A DNA stretch of 52,530 nt from Pseudomonadota bacterium (GCA_947498315.1 CANMLD010000008.1:1-52530), one strand, 5' to 3'; shown: positions 25,458-34,891, counted from the stretch's first letter. Made by a program: numbers and translations. Notes: generated from the letters alone by a model not told the origin.

Positions 25458-28400
25458 GTGCTCAGACGTCGAATGCTGTTTCGGACCGCTCTTCCCCTCC
25501 TGCTCGGCGTCGCATCTTGCTCGACGACGGACGCCACGACTGGCATCGCCGCCGAAGGGACTGCTGACGCTGTAGACGGCGCCGGTGATGCCACGGACGG
25601 AACCAGCGCCGCCGACGCGGCAGACGCCACTCCGGATGCCGGCGTCGACGGCTCGACGGACGGCACGACCGACGCGACCGATGCCAGCACAGGCGCAGCC
25701 GACGATTGGACCGACTCCACTGACGGCACGACCGATTCGACCGACGACACGACCGATTCGACCGACGGCACCAGCGATTCGACCGACGGGACCAGCGATT
25801 CGACCGACGAGACCAGCGATTCGACCGACGAGACCAGCGATTCGACCGACGGCACCAGCGATTCGAACGACGGCGCGACCGACGGCACCACCGATTCGGC
25901 CGACGGCACCACCGATTCGGCCGACGGCACCACCGACGCGACCGACGGCGCGACCGAAGGCACCGACGGCACCAGCGGCACCAGCGACGGGACGACGGAT
26001 GCGGCCGATGGCACCGACTCGACGGACGGCACGGACGCCTCTGACGGGACGACCGATCCGTGTGCACTCGGCGCCGCCCAGCTCGAGCACCCGGTGGCGC
26101 TCCCCCTCGGCGAGACCCTCTTCTTCGGGAGCGACGACTACCTCGCGTTCTGGAAAGACGGCGTCGACTGCGAACCGTTGCTCGCGTCGGCACCGGCAGG
26201 CTCGACCGCCGCGCTGGTCGGCGATGTCGTCGCGGGCAGCCGCCGATTCACGCCGGACGTGGTCGGCGTCTACACCATCGACGTCGGCGCGGAGCGCGTC
26301 ACGCTGACCGTCGACGGCCTGGGGGTCCACCCCGACAACTTCCTGAACTACAACTATACGCCCGAGACGCCACTCGCGTTGGTCGGCGACACGCTCGTCG
26401 TTACCGCGACCACGTCGAACGCCGTTCAGCTCGTCACGTTCGACGAGAACGGTTCGGCGGTGCCCGGCGCGCTGATCCCGACCGGCGCGTGGCCCACGTC
26501 GATTGTGGCCACCGGGGAGACCACGGCGCTGATCGCCCAGACAGGTCGTGACACGCTCGGCTTCTTGGATCTCACCTCGGGCCGAGTCACTGACGCCATC
26601 AGGGTTGGCAACGAGCCAATGGGCTTCGTCGTCAACGGCAACGTCGCCTGGGTGGCGCTCGCGGAAGCCCACCAAGTCGTGAAGGTCGACCTCACGCTCC
26701 GTGAAGTCGTCGCCGTCCTCGACGTCGGGCGCGAGCCGCGTGCGATGGTGCTAGACGCGCTAGGCAAGCGGCTCTTCGTCGCGTCGCTCATCAGCTCGAA
26801 CGCGCACCCGCACGCCAAAGCGGACGAGACGCTGCCGGACGAGTGGAAGCGCGACATCGCCATCATCGACCTCGAGACCCTGGCGGTCTCATACACACCC
26901 GAGATCGGTACCATCCTCCGCGGCCTCTGGCTCTCTGCGGATGGCCTCGAGCTCGTCGCCGCCGTCTCCCACTCGAACAACCTCTTCGCCGAGATCGCCG
27001 CCGACTCCAAGCCGCACTCCCATGGTCTCGTCTTCATCGACGTGTCCGCGGACGAGGTCACACTCGACGACATCGCCTCGCTCAACCTCGATACGAACGT
27101 GGGCAGCGTGGGTCCTGCAGGCAGCCCGATGACGATGGCGCAGGCGGGGGACCAGTTCTTGGTCGCCCTCTCGGCGAGCAACGCCATCGCGGCGCTCGAT
27201 CCAACGACGCGGGAGGAAGTCGCCCGGATGCACGTCGGCAATGATCCGCGCGGGCTCGTCGTGCGAAAAGGACGCGTCTGGACCTACTCGTGGCTCGACA
27301 ACCAGCTCGTTGGGCTCGACTTGCCGCTCATGAACGGCATCTTGAAGCCAAAGAACGCCGTCACCATCGGCGTTGACCCCACCCCGCTCGAGATTCGGCA
27401 GGGTCAGCGTATGTTCAACGACGCGTTCTTCTCGAAGAACAAAGACTTCTCCTGCAACAACTGCCACATCGACGGTCTCACGGACGGACTCGTCTGGAAC
27501 TTGCTCGTCGATGGCGACGTGAACACCCTCGCCTTCCGAAATGTCGGTGGCACCGGCCCATTCCTCTGGGGCGGCCAGCTCCCTACCCTCTTCGACTTCT
27601 CGCGCGAGGTCTTGAAGCTCGTTGGCGCCGACGCGAGCGGCGCTGAGATGGAGCTGCTCACGACATACATGCAGTCGGTCACGGCGCCCCCGAACCCGTA
27701 CTCGGGCCCTGGCGGCAAGCTCACTGAGCTCGGCGAGCTGGGCAAGCAGGTCTTCGACGGACCCGCGGGCTGCGGCGCCTGCCACTCCGGTCCGCTGCTC
27801 ACGAACAAGTCCATGGTCCCGGGCAAGACGAACGGCATGCTCACCGACGTCCCCTCGCTCATCGGTGTCTACGACACGGCGCCGTACGGGCGAAAGGGCA
27901 CCTGGAAGGACATCGACGACATGGTCGCGTACGCGGTGGAGTTCACGGGCGCCACTTTGACCGACGCAGAGCTCGTCGCGCTCACGTCGTACGTCCGACA
28001 GATCCCGGGAGACGCGCTTTACTTGAACAGCGCATCGCCGCTCAACGGGGACAACCACGTGTGGGTGGAATCCCCGATTGAGCTCATGTTCTCGCAGGTG
28101 CTCGTGCCGGGTCAGGAGGACCACTTCAGCATCGAGTCGGTGCCCGACGAAGGCACACCAATGCAGGTCGCGGGGACGTGGTCTCAGAGCGGACGCGTGG
28201 TCCGATTCATCCCGAGCGAAGGGCTGGAAGAGGGTGTCTCTTACCGTATTCGTGCGACGCAGGGTCTCTCGGCGGCCCTCGGGCAGGTGCTCCACCTGCC
28301 CATCGAGATCGACTTCCGTACTGGCGTGCCGCCGCTCACTGACGTGTCGGGCAAGTGGGCCGTCACCATCACGGCGACGCAGCCCATCTCCGGCTCATTG

Positions 28401-28709
28401 AATGGCGAGATGGCCTTCCTGCAGTCAAAGGGCGGCAAGGTCGCCGGCGTCGTACTGACTGAGTTCGACCAGGCAAGCCTCAGCCACGTGGAGGGCATGG
28501 TGAGCGGCATGACCCTCGTGCTCACGCCCTTCATCCTCGATGTCGACCTCGGCGGATCGCCGCTTCAGGTACAGCTCGAGAGCGGCTACGCGGACCTCGT
28601 CGACACGGATGGCGACGGCTTCGCCGATTCGGGCGTCGGCGAGATCGGGGCGCTCGGTTACACTGCGGCGTTCATGGTCGTTCGGACCTCCCTCCCCGAG
28701 AGCGACTGA
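25458..28709 (+). CDS. Lipoprotein with TDG/TDS repeat, beta-propeller and di-heme cytochrome c domain
   Basis: I start at GTG 25458 with GGAGG 5 bases upstream; an upstream TTG (25404) lies in the family 2 element. The signal VLRRRMLFRTALPLLLGVAS ends at lipobox Cys 21. Domains in about 1083 residues: an Asp/Thr/Ser/Gly low-complexity stalk (about 43-203), a YVTN-like beta-propeller (about 290-640), a cytochrome c region with two haem sites, CNNCH (666-670) and CGACH (772-776), a bacterial Ig-like (Big_5) domain (about 855-955), and a C-terminal beta domain. The layout resembles di-haem peroxidase (MauG/CcpA) relatives fused to a propeller. The cell-surface location is inferred from the lipobox and stalk. 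A role in electron transfer or peroxide or metal chemistry is plausible; the substrate is unknown. Confidence 0.8.
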   Translation: MLRRRMLFRTALPLLLGVASCSTTDATTGIAAEGTADAVDGAGDATDGTSAADAADATPDAGVDGSTDGTTDATDASTGAADDWTDSTDGTTDSTDDTTDSTDGTSDSTDGTSDSTDETSDSTDETSDSTDGTSDSNDGATDGTTDSADGTTDSADGTTDATDGATEGTDGTSGTSDGTTDAADGTDSTDGTDASDGTTDPCALGAAQLEHPVALPLGETLFFGSDDYLAFWKDGVDCEPLLASAPAGSTAALVGDVVAGSRRFTPDVVGVYTIDVGAERVTLTVDGLGVHPDNFLNYNYTPETPLALVGDTLVVTATTSNAVQLVTFDENGSAVPGALIPTGAWPTSIVATGETTALIAQTGRDTLGFLDLTSGRVTDAIRVGNEPMGFVVNGNVAWVALAEAHQVVKVDLTLREVVAVLDVGREPRAMVLDALGKRLFVASLISSNAHPHAKADETLPDEWKRDIAIIDLETLAVSYTPEIGTILRGLWLSADGLELVAAVSHSNNLFAEIAADSKPHSHGLVFIDVSADEVTLDDIASLNLDTNVGSVGPAGSPMTMAQAGDQFLVALSASNAIAALDPTTREEVARMHVGNDPRGLVVRKGRVWTYSWLDNQLVGLDLPLMNGILKPKNAVTIGVDPTPLEIRQGQRMFNDAFFSKNKDFSCNNCHIDGLTDGLVWNLLVDGDVNTLAFRNVGGTGPFLWGGQLPTLFDFSREVLKLVGADASGAEMELLTTYMQSVTAPPNPYSGPGGKLTELGELGKQVFDGPAGCGACHSGPLLTNKSMVPGKTNGMLTDVPSLIGVYDTAPYGRKGTWKDIDDMVAYAVEFTGATLTDAELVALTSYVRQIPGDALYLNSASPLNGDNHVWVESPIELMFSQVLVPGQEDHFSIESVPDEGTPMQVAGTWSQSGRVVRFIPSEGLEEGVSYRIRATQGLSAALGQVLHLPIEIDFRTGVPPLTDVSGKWAVTITATQPISGSLNGEMAFLQSKGGKVAGVVLTEFDQASLSHVEGMVSGMTLVLTPFILDVDLGGSPLQVQLESGYADLVDTDGDGFADSGVGEIGALGYTAAFMVVRTSLPESD
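25660..26060 (+). repeat. Coding repeat for the Thr-Asp-Gly/Ser stalk
   Basis: Tandem 12- to 21-base variants of ACGACCGATTCGACCGACGG encode TDSTDGT-type repeats. The array is imperfect but always in multiples of three, so length changes would keep the frame. Confidence 0.85.
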
Positions 28710-28719
28710 TGCTATCGGT

Positions 28720-28747
28720 CTCGCGCGCTCGTTGACCGCCGCGCGAG
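28720..28747 (+). terminator. 8-bp inverted repeat after the di-heme lipoprotein
   Basis: CTCGCGCG (28720-28727) and CGCGCGAG (28740-28747) form a perfect stem with a 12-base loop, 11 bases after the stop. No U-tract follows, so it is only a candidate terminator separating the lipoproteins from the next operon. Confidence 0.35.
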
Positions 28748-28766
28748 GCTGCGCTAAAGGCGCCGC

Positions 28767-30128
28767 ATGCTCGATCGCCTCCTCGGTCACGATTTCCCCT
28801 GCAGTGACGGACGTATCGTCCACGTCAACACCCGCGCCGCTCGCGTCGCCCGGGGCACCCTTCATGAAGTGAAGGCGTTTGTCTCTGCGCTCCTACCGAC
28901 TGGGCCGCTGTGGGTCGTCGATGACGAGAACACCCACCGCGCCGCTGGGGCCGCCGTCGCGGATGCGCTCGCCGCCCCCGTACACACCATCCCGGGCGAC
29001 GCCATCGCCGGCCCGGCGGCCGTCTCGGCGCTGGTCGCCAAGGTCCGGGGCGCAGCCTCGCTCGTCGCCGTCGGCAGCGGCACCGTCAACGACATCGTGA
29101 AGTCAGCCGCCACGGAGCTCGGAGTGCCCTACGTCGCGGTCGGCACGGCCCTCAGCATGAACGGCTACACGAGCGCCATCTCCGCCCTCCTCGTCGACGG
29201 CGTGAAGCGAACGCTCCCAGCCACACCACCGGTCGGCGTCCTCATCGACCTCGATCTCTGCGCCGCCGCTCCTCGTGCCCTCACGCTCGCGGGGCTCGGC
29301 GACATGCTGTCGAAGCCCTTCAGCGAAGCGGATTGGCGCCTCTCGCACCACGTCCTCGGAGATCCGTGGGTCAAAGAGCCCGGCGAGCTACTCGCCACGG
29401 CTTTCCCGAAGATGGTCCTTGACGCGCCTGCGATAGGTGCAGCGGACCCGGACGCCCTAGCGTCCCTCGCCGAGTGCCTGCTGCTCTCGGGGCTGTCGAT
29501 GGCTATCGCCGGTGCGTCATCTCCCGCCAGCGGCGCCGAGCACCTCATCAGCCACTACTGGGACATGATGTGCTACGCCCGGGACGAACACCCTCACGGA
29601 TTGCATGGCACCCAAGTCGGCATCGCGTGTTGCCTCGTCGAGCCGCTCCATCACCGAGTCGCCTCGCTCGGATCGTTGCCCGCGTCCGCCTTCGACGTCG
29701 ACGCCGCCATCGATGCGCACCCAGCGACCCGAGCGGCGGCGGAAGCGCAGGTGCTGGCCCGCCACCGCCGTCTCCCGGAGCCCGTCGTCGCGGCCATCGC
29801 CATCGAAGCGCTCAAAAAGTGGGTCCCACGTGATGCGCTTCGAGATCGGCTCATCCGAGTTCGAGACGGGCGCGAGGCCATCTTGACTCACGTTCGGGAG
29901 GCGCTCTTGCCTTACGGCGCTGTTCGACACGCGCTCGAGGCGTCGGGCGGTCCCACCTCACCTGAAGCACTTCATGCGGAGCTCGCGGGCGATCTCGACG
30001 CCTGGACGGTCGCGCGCGACATCAGGGCGCGGTATACGGTGTTCGACTTCGCGTCCGAGTGGGGCATTGGCCCTGGCGGTCCGAATGAGGGGCTCAGGGG
30101 CTCGCACCGGGCGAGATCCCGAGCGTGA
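28767..30128 (+). CDS. sn-glycerol-1-phosphate dehydrogenase-like protein (EgsA/AraM family)
   Basis: An iron-type alcohol dehydrogenase-fold enzyme of the Fe-ADH_2 group, which reduces dihydroxyacetone phosphate to sn-glycerol-1-phosphate. Visible: the nucleotide loop GSGTVNDIVK (103-112), GTALSMNGYTS (126-136), and metal ligands expected at D179 (GDMLSKP), H259 (SGAEHLISH) and H275/H277/H280 (HPHGLHGTQVG). At 453 residues it is slightly longer than AraM proteins; the last 25 residues are basic and may be extra. G1P is the archaeal lipid stereoisomer, but in Bacillus the enzyme supplies a prenyl-glyceryl phosphate; the product here is unknown. AAAGG lies about 7 bases before ATG. The epimerase gene follows after 19 bases. 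Confidence 0.82.
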   Translation: MLDRLLGHDFPCSDGRIVHVNTRAARVARGTLHEVKAFVSALLPTGPLWVVDDENTHRAAGAAVADALAAPVHTIPGDAIAGPAAVSALVAKVRGAASLVAVGSGTVNDIVKSAATELGVPYVAVGTALSMNGYTSAISALLVDGVKRTLPATPPVGVLIDLDLCAAAPRALTLAGLGDMLSKPFSEADWRLSHHVLGDPWVKEPGELLATAFPKMVLDAPAIGAADPDALASLAECLLLSGLSMAIAGASSPASGAEHLISHYWDMMCYARDEHPHGLHGTQVGIACCLVEPLHHRVASLGSLPASAFDVDAAIDAHPATRAAAEAQVLARHRRLPEPVVAAIAIEALKKWVPRDALRDRLIRVRDGREAILTHVREALLPYGAVRHALEASGGPTSPEALHAELAGDLDAWTVARDIRARYTVFDFASEWGIGPGGPNEGLRGSHRARSRA

Positions 30129-30147
30129 CCCACGGAGGAACTGTATC

Positions 30148-31089
30148 GTGAGCACCTACCTCGTCACTGGTGGCGCCGGCTTCATCGGCTCGAACATCGT
30201 CGCAGCTCTCGTCGCTCTTGGTCACTCCGTGCGCGTGCTCGACGATCTCTCGAGCGGCAACCTCGGCAACCTCGCCCCAGTGATGGATCGCATCTCCTTC
30301 CATCGAGGCGACATTCGGGACGCGCTGCTCGTCCAGACGGTCGTGGAGGGCTGTGACTATGTCTTTCATGAAGCGGCGATCCCGTCGGTCGTGAAGTCGG
30401 TCGAAGAGCCCGGCGCGACCCACGACGTGAACATCAACGGCACCTTCAACGTGTTCGACGCGGCGCGGCGCGCCGGAGTGAAGCGCGTCGTCTTCGCCGG
30501 CAGCTCGGCGGTCTACGGGAACTCCGAGGTGTTGCCCAAAGTGGAGACGATGGTCACGGCGCCGCTGTCCCCGTACGCACTGCACAAGGCGACGGGGGAG
30601 CAGTATGGCCACCTCTTCACCGAGCTGTACGGCCTCGAGGTCGTGACGCTGCGATACTTCAACGTCTTCGGCCCGCGTCAGGACCCGAAGAGTGACTACG
30701 CGGCCGTCATCCCCCGCTTCATCATGATGATGCTGGCTGGCAAGTCGGTGACGATCTTCGGCGACGGCCAGCAGACCCGCGACTTCTGCTACATCGACAA
30801 CGTCGTCGAGGCCAATCTGCTCGCCAGCACGGCACCCGGCGCGGCGGGTCGATCGTTCAACATCGCGTGCGGCGTCCGGATCTCTCTGCTCGACCTGGTC
30901 GATCGCTTGAATGGCATCCTCGGCACGAACTTGGCGCCGAACCACGCGCCCCCACGGGCGGGAGACATCGCCCACTCAGTCGCTGATATCCGTGCGGCGG
31001 AGTCCGGGCTCGGCTTCGTGCCCGCCATCGACGTGACCGAGGGCCTCTCCCGAACCGTGGCTTGGTTCCGCGAGGGCCAAGGCGGATGA
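30148..31089 (+). CDS. NAD-dependent UDP-sugar epimerase (SDR, GalE/WbpP-like)
   Basis: An extended short-chain dehydrogenase acting on nucleotide sugars, most like UDP-glucose/UDP-GlcNAc 4-epimerases. NAD motif TGGAGFIG at 7-14; catalytic S119/S120 region (VVFAGSSAVYG), Y143 and K147 in SPYALHKATGE; then TLRYFNVFGPRQDPKSDYAAVIPRF and GDGQQTRDFCYIDNV. Start is GTG 30148 with GGAGG 9 bases upstream, giving 313 residues; the frame is open further upstream but overlaps the previous gene. Its stop overlaps the yicC start as ATGA. It could supply UDP-GalNAc or galactose for surface polysaccharide. Confidence 0.9.
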   Translation: MSTYLVTGGAGFIGSNIVAALVALGHSVRVLDDLSSGNLGNLAPVMDRISFHRGDIRDALLVQTVVEGCDYVFHEAAIPSVVKSVEEPGATHDVNINGTFNVFDAARRAGVKRVVFAGSSAVYGNSEVLPKVETMVTAPLSPYALHKATGEQYGHLFTELYGLEVVTLRYFNVFGPRQDPKSDYAAVIPRFIMMMLAGKSVTIFGDGQQTRDFCYIDNVVEANLLASTAPGAAGRSFNIACGVRISLLDLVDRLNGILGTNLAPNHAPPRAGDIAHSVADIRAAESGLGFVPAIDVTEGLSRTVAWFREGQGG

Positions 31090-31988
31090 CCGCAAGCCGA
31101 TCCCTTTTGCAGTCCATGACGGGCTACGGCGCGGCGAGCGATACTGCCGGAGACTTTAGGGTGGCGATCCGCTCGGTCAACCATCGTTTCCTAGAGCTGC
31201 GTTTCCGCTCCCCGTCTGAGCTGACAGGGCTCGAACATGAGGTCGGCCGGCGCGTGAAGTCGCGAGTTCAACGCGGCCACGTCGAGATAACGATCACGCG
31301 TCAGAGCGACCCGAGCCGGGGACAGCCGCGCCTCGACGTCGCGCTCGCGTCGCGGCTCGTGGATGACTTACGTCGCTTCGCCGAAGAGAACGCTCTCCCT
31401 GCCATTTGCCTTCGCGACGTCCTGGCCGTCCCTGGCGTCGTGACGACTTCGGGCAACGTCGCCGAGAGTGATCCAACGGACCCTGTCTTCTCCGCGGTCG
31501 AGGTCGCGCTCGACGCGTTCGTTGTGCAACGCATCCGAGAGGGCGAACGGCTCGCTACCGACCTCATCGCACGATGCGAGAACCTGGAGTCGACCGCCCA
31601 ACGCCTCGAAGCACGTTTCGCCGCCTCGGCGCTGGAGCGACGAAGCCGGCTCATTCGCCGCGCGCAGGCGTTCTTGACCGACCTCGGCTCACCGGACCGG
31701 TCGCGGGCGACTGAAGCGCTCTCCGAGGTCGTCGCCCTCCTCGACCGCACTGACGTGACGGAAGAGCTCGTCAGGGCTCGGAGTCACCTCGTCGAATTTC
31801 TTCATGAATTACGCGAAGGCGCTTCGGGCACGGGCTCCGGCAAGAAGTTGGAGTTCCTGGTCCAGGAGCTCCTCCGCGAGTTCAACACCGTCGGTTCGAA
31901 GTCCTCCGACGCGGAGATGACCCAACTGGTGGTCGACGCGAAGTGCGAACTCGAACGAATCAGAGAACAGGTAGCAAATCTGCAATGA
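31086..31988 (+). CDS. yicC: YicC family endoribonuclease-like protein
   Basis: The 300-residue protein carries the YicC_N start SMTGYGAASD and RSVNHRFLELRFRSP and the DUF1732 C terminus GSGKKLEFLVQELLREFNTVGSKSSDAEMTQLVVDAKCELERIREQVANL. YicC proteins act in RNA metabolism in E. coli; some have been shown to be endoribonucleases. Start ATG 31086 overlaps the epimerase stop; an upstream ATG/GTG at 31062 would lie inside that gene. It overlaps gmk by 4 bases. The yicC-gmk pairing is widespread. Confidence 0.95.
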   Translation: MTASRSLLQSMTGYGAASDTAGDFRVAIRSVNHRFLELRFRSPSELTGLEHEVGRRVKSRVQRGHVEITITRQSDPSRGQPRLDVALASRLVDDLRRFAEENALPAICLRDVLAVPGVVTTSGNVAESDPTDPVFSAVEVALDAFVVQRIREGERLATDLIARCENLESTAQRLEARFAASALERRSRLIRRAQAFLTDLGSPDRSRATEALSEVVALLDRTDVTEELVRARSHLVEFLHELREGASGTGSGKKLEFLVQELLREFNTVGSKSSDAEMTQLVVDAKCELERIREQVANLQ

Positions 31989-32644
31989 ACCTTCGCAAAC
32001 GCCACTCGCTGCTCATTGTCTCCTCCCCATCCGGAGCCGGAAAGACAACGCTGTGCCGCCGCCTCGTAGCGCGCCGCCCGGAGTTCCAGCTCTCGGTCTC
32101 GCACACCACGCGGCCCCCCCGCCCGGGTGAACAGGACGGTCGCGAGTACCACTTCGTGAGTGACGCGGTCTTCGACTCGATGATCGACACCCACGTCTTC
32201 CTCGAGTGGGCGCCGGTGCATCAACACCGCTACGGCACCAGCAAGAACGAGGTCACTCGTATCTTCGCGATGGACAAGAGCCCGCTCTTCGACGTCGACT
32301 ACCAGGGCACCCGCAGCATCTTGAACGCCTACGAAAAGGCGATCTCAGTCTTCATCTTGCCGCCGTCGATGGCCGAGCTCGCCCGGCGTCTTCGCGCTCG
32401 CAAGACCGAGTCCGACGAGGCGTTCCGGACCCGACTCGGCAACTCGACCTGCGAGCTCGAGAACTACGGGCTCTACCACGACCTGATCCTGAACGACGAG
32501 CTCGACAAGGCCTACGCCGACCTCGAAGCGATCGCGCTCGGGCAGCCGCGCCCGCGCCAGGCGCCGACACTTATCGATGTGGAGCGCCTCATCGCGGAAG
32601 GCAGTGCGCTTCAGAAGGACGGCGGCACGTTGAGGTCCGCATGA
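31985..32644 (+). CDS. gmk: Guanylate kinase
   Basis: Phosphorylates GMP to GDP. P-loop SSPSGAGKTT at 13-22, GMP-binding SHTTRPPRPGEQDGREYHFV, and the lid region LRARKTESDEAFRTRLGNS are all present. 219 residues from ATG 31985, which overlaps the yicC stop (ATGA). The usual DVDYQGTRSI is in place. It overlaps gltX by 4 bases. Confidence 0.97.
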   Translation: MNLRKRHSLLIVSSPSGAGKTTLCRRLVARRPEFQLSVSHTTRPPRPGEQDGREYHFVSDAVFDSMIDTHVFLEWAPVHQHRYGTSKNEVTRIFAMDKSPLFDVDYQGTRSILNAYEKAISVFILPPSMAELARRLRARKTESDEAFRTRLGNSTCELENYGLYHDLILNDELDKAYADLEAIALGQPRPRQAPTLIDVERLIAEGSALQKDGGTLRSA

Positions 32645-34122
32645 GCGCCGAAACCCGGATGGTCCGAACCCGAATCGCGCCCAGCCCGACTGGCGATCCC
32701 CACGTCGGCACCGCCTACGTCGCGCTCTTCAACTGGATGTGGGCGAAGAAGCACGGCGGGCAGTTCCTTCTGCGCATCGAGGACACCGATCAGGTGCGCT
32801 CCACGGCCGAGTCCGAAGCGGCCATCATGCGGTCGCTCCGGTGGATTGGCCTCCCGTGGGACGAAGGCCCCGATATCGGCGGCCCCGTAGGCCCCTATCG
32901 CCAAAGCGAGCGCACCGAGATCTACCAGCGGCACGCGGCCCAGCTCCTCGAGACGGGCGGCGCCTACCGCTGCTTCTGCACCGCCGAGCGTCTCGAGGGT
33001 GTGCGTGCGGCCCAGCTCGCCGCCAAGACGCACATGAAGTACGACGGCCATTGCCGCCGGTTGCCCGCGGCCGAGGTCGCGAGCCGGGTCGCATCAGGGG
33101 AGCCCCACGTCGTCCGTATGGCCTTCCCGGAGACCGGGATTACGATAGTGCCGGACCAGCTCCGGGGCGGGATCGAGTTCCAGAACGAGCAGATTGACGA
33201 TCAGGTCCTCCAGAAGTCCGACGGCTATCCCACCTACCACCTCGCGAACGTCGTCGACGACCACCTCATGGGGATAACCGACGTCATCCGGGCTGAAGAG
33301 TGGATCTCGTCGACGCCGAAGCATGTTCGGCTCTACGAAGCCTTCGGCTGGACGTGCCCGAAGTTCTTCCACCTGCCGCTCCTCCGAAATGCAGACCGCT
33401 CGAAGATCAGCAAGCGCAAGAACCCTGTCAGCCTCGACTACTACGAGCGCATCGGCATCCTGCCCGAAGCGATGCGTAACTTCCTGGGGCTGCTCGGTTA
33501 TTCGATGCCGAACGATCAGGAGATCTTCGACCTCGACGAGATGCTCCAAGGCTTCGACTTCGGCCGGCTGAACCTCGGCGGTCCGGTCTTCGACCGCGCC
33601 AAGCTGGACTGGCTGAATGGGCAGTACATCCGCAAGATGGGGCCCGCTGCGCTTGCGGAGCGCGTCGCTGCGACCTTCCTGACGCCAGAGCGCCTCGCCG
33701 CCATCGCGCCGCTTGCCCTCGAACGCGTGGACCGACTCGATCAGTTCGTGCCGCTGCTCACCTACCTGCTCGGTGGCAAGCTCGAGTACACACACGAGCT
33801 GCTGCTCAAGCTGACGGGCCGAAAGGGCGCCTTCGAATGGCTCCCCGGCGACGAAGCGACTGAGCTCTTGCGCCGCACTGCAGAGACGCTCGACACGGTG
33901 CGCCCATGGAGCGCGCCCACCATCGAAGCCACCGTCACAGCGCTGTGCGAGCAGACCGGGTGGAAGAAGGGCCGGGTCCTCTCGCCCGTTCGCGCCGCCG
34001 TCTCGGCCCGTCCGGCCACCCCGCCGCTCTTCGAGCTCCTCGAAGCCCTCGGCGGCGCCGTGACACGCGCCCGCCTCCGCGATGCCGCCGACTGGATCGA
34101 CGCCAACCCACGCATCGAGTGA
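32641..34122 (+). CDS. gltX: Glutamyl-tRNA synthetase
   Basis: Class I synthetase charging tRNA-Glu. The HIGH-type motif is PSPTGDPHVGT (14-24), the KMSKS-type motif is KISKR, and the zinc-like CFC...HCRR region follows GGAYR. The C-terminal anticodon-binding domain is present; total 493 residues, normal for GltX. Start ATG 32641 overlaps gmk by 4 bases (ATGA); ATG 32659 is a second option. Because GltX product feeds both protein synthesis and haem precursor, co-expression with gmk suggests a growth-linked operon. The 3' side is followed by a family 2 element 79 bases later. Confidence 0.97.
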   Translation: MSAETRMVRTRIAPSPTGDPHVGTAYVALFNWMWAKKHGGQFLLRIEDTDQVRSTAESEAAIMRSLRWIGLPWDEGPDIGGPVGPYRQSERTEIYQRHAAQLLETGGAYRCFCTAERLEGVRAAQLAAKTHMKYDGHCRRLPAAEVASRVASGEPHVVRMAFPETGITIVPDQLRGGIEFQNEQIDDQVLQKSDGYPTYHLANVVDDHLMGITDVIRAEEWISSTPKHVRLYEAFGWTCPKFFHLPLLRNADRSKISKRKNPVSLDYYERIGILPEAMRNFLGLLGYSMPNDQEIFDLDEMLQGFDFGRLNLGGPVFDRAKLDWLNGQYIRKMGPAALAERVAATFLTPERLAAIAPLALERVDRLDQFVPLLTYLLGGKLEYTHELLLKLTGRKGAFEWLPGDEATELLRRTAETLDTVRPWSAPTIEATVTALCEQTGWKKGRVLSPVRAAVSARPATPPLFELLEALGGAVTRARLRDAADWIDANPRIE

Positions 34123-34200
34123 CTCCCTGAAGGGACGTGGTGGACCCGGAGCCCGCTTCGAGTCAATGACGGCGATGTACTCCAGAACCCTTCAGCCTCT

Positions 34201-34437
34201 CAGTGGGTCGGACAAAACTCCGATTGGCGTCCACCGGCAATTTTCTAGCATCGAGTTGCTCTCGCTCAAAGGCGGGCGATGCAGCCCGCCTTCGTCGCTC
34301 GAGTACGCGCCTATCGGCGCCTGGTGGAAGCAAGGGGGGGCTGCGTCGGCAGTGCATGCGCTTGCGGGTGGGGGACGACCCCCGCACCCCCGGCGGGCGC
34401 GGCGATCGCTCAATCTCCATTTTGTCCGACCCACTCA
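34201..34437. mobile_element. Dispersed inverted-repeat element, family 2, copy B (full)
   Basis: 237 bp. Left end CAGTGGGTCGGACAAAACTC, right end the complement of TGAGTGGGTCGGACAAAATG, so the terminal repeats share GTGGGTCGGACAAAA. The right half contains CGCAAGCGCATGC next to a GGGGG-ACGA-CCCCC hairpin core seen also in copy C and, in varied form, in family 1. No transposase is encoded. It is 79 bases beyond gltX. Confidence 0.88.
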
Positions 34438-34891
34438 AGGGGCTGCGGGCGATCACCCCTCTCCCGGGGCTTCGCCCCCGTGTGCTCGTCTTGCCTGAGA
34501 CGGAGCCCATGCGAACGGACGACGGCATCGACGTCTGGTCTCTGAGGCACCTCTCGGACGTCCTCGCGGCTGGGGCGCTCTTCGAAGCCGACGGGGCCTC
34601 TAATCCAACGGGCAGCCTGTCCCGATGCGCCGTCATCGCAACGGAGAACCTCCCCGGGCGCCGGCCCGTCAGAGAGCCCATACGCGCCTGACCTCACTCG
34701 CCTGAGCCTGTCGCTCGCCCCATTGCTCGCGCCGTGCGTCGGCACGGCAGAGGGCCACCACCACCCATGGAGGGTGGCGGCGGAGACCCGTGGATTTCCC
34801 TCCAGACGTCGACGGCCGGACATGGCGCTTCGCGTCCACGCCTGCGCCTCTCTGCTGGTTCGCTACGGGCACGCGCGCTGGGGCGCCGGCA
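34438..34891. other. 454 bases without a recognised gene
   Basis: An open plus-strand frame to 34691 (MRTDDGIDVWSLRHLSDVLAAGALFEADG..) lacks a recognised domain and ends soon; it may be the remnant of a gene cut by the element. The rest shows no credible coding. I see no tRNA. Confidence 0.4.

Noticed and set aside
26889-28295. Minus-strand 468-codon frame opposite the di-haem lipoprotein
   Set aside because: Typical high-GC antisense shadow; lipobox and CxxCH motifs are on the plus strand.
34438-34691. Open frame MRTDDGIDVWSLRHL.. after copy B
   Set aside because: No domain or ribosome-binding site, and it ends after about 60 residues past the element; recorded only as possible remnant.
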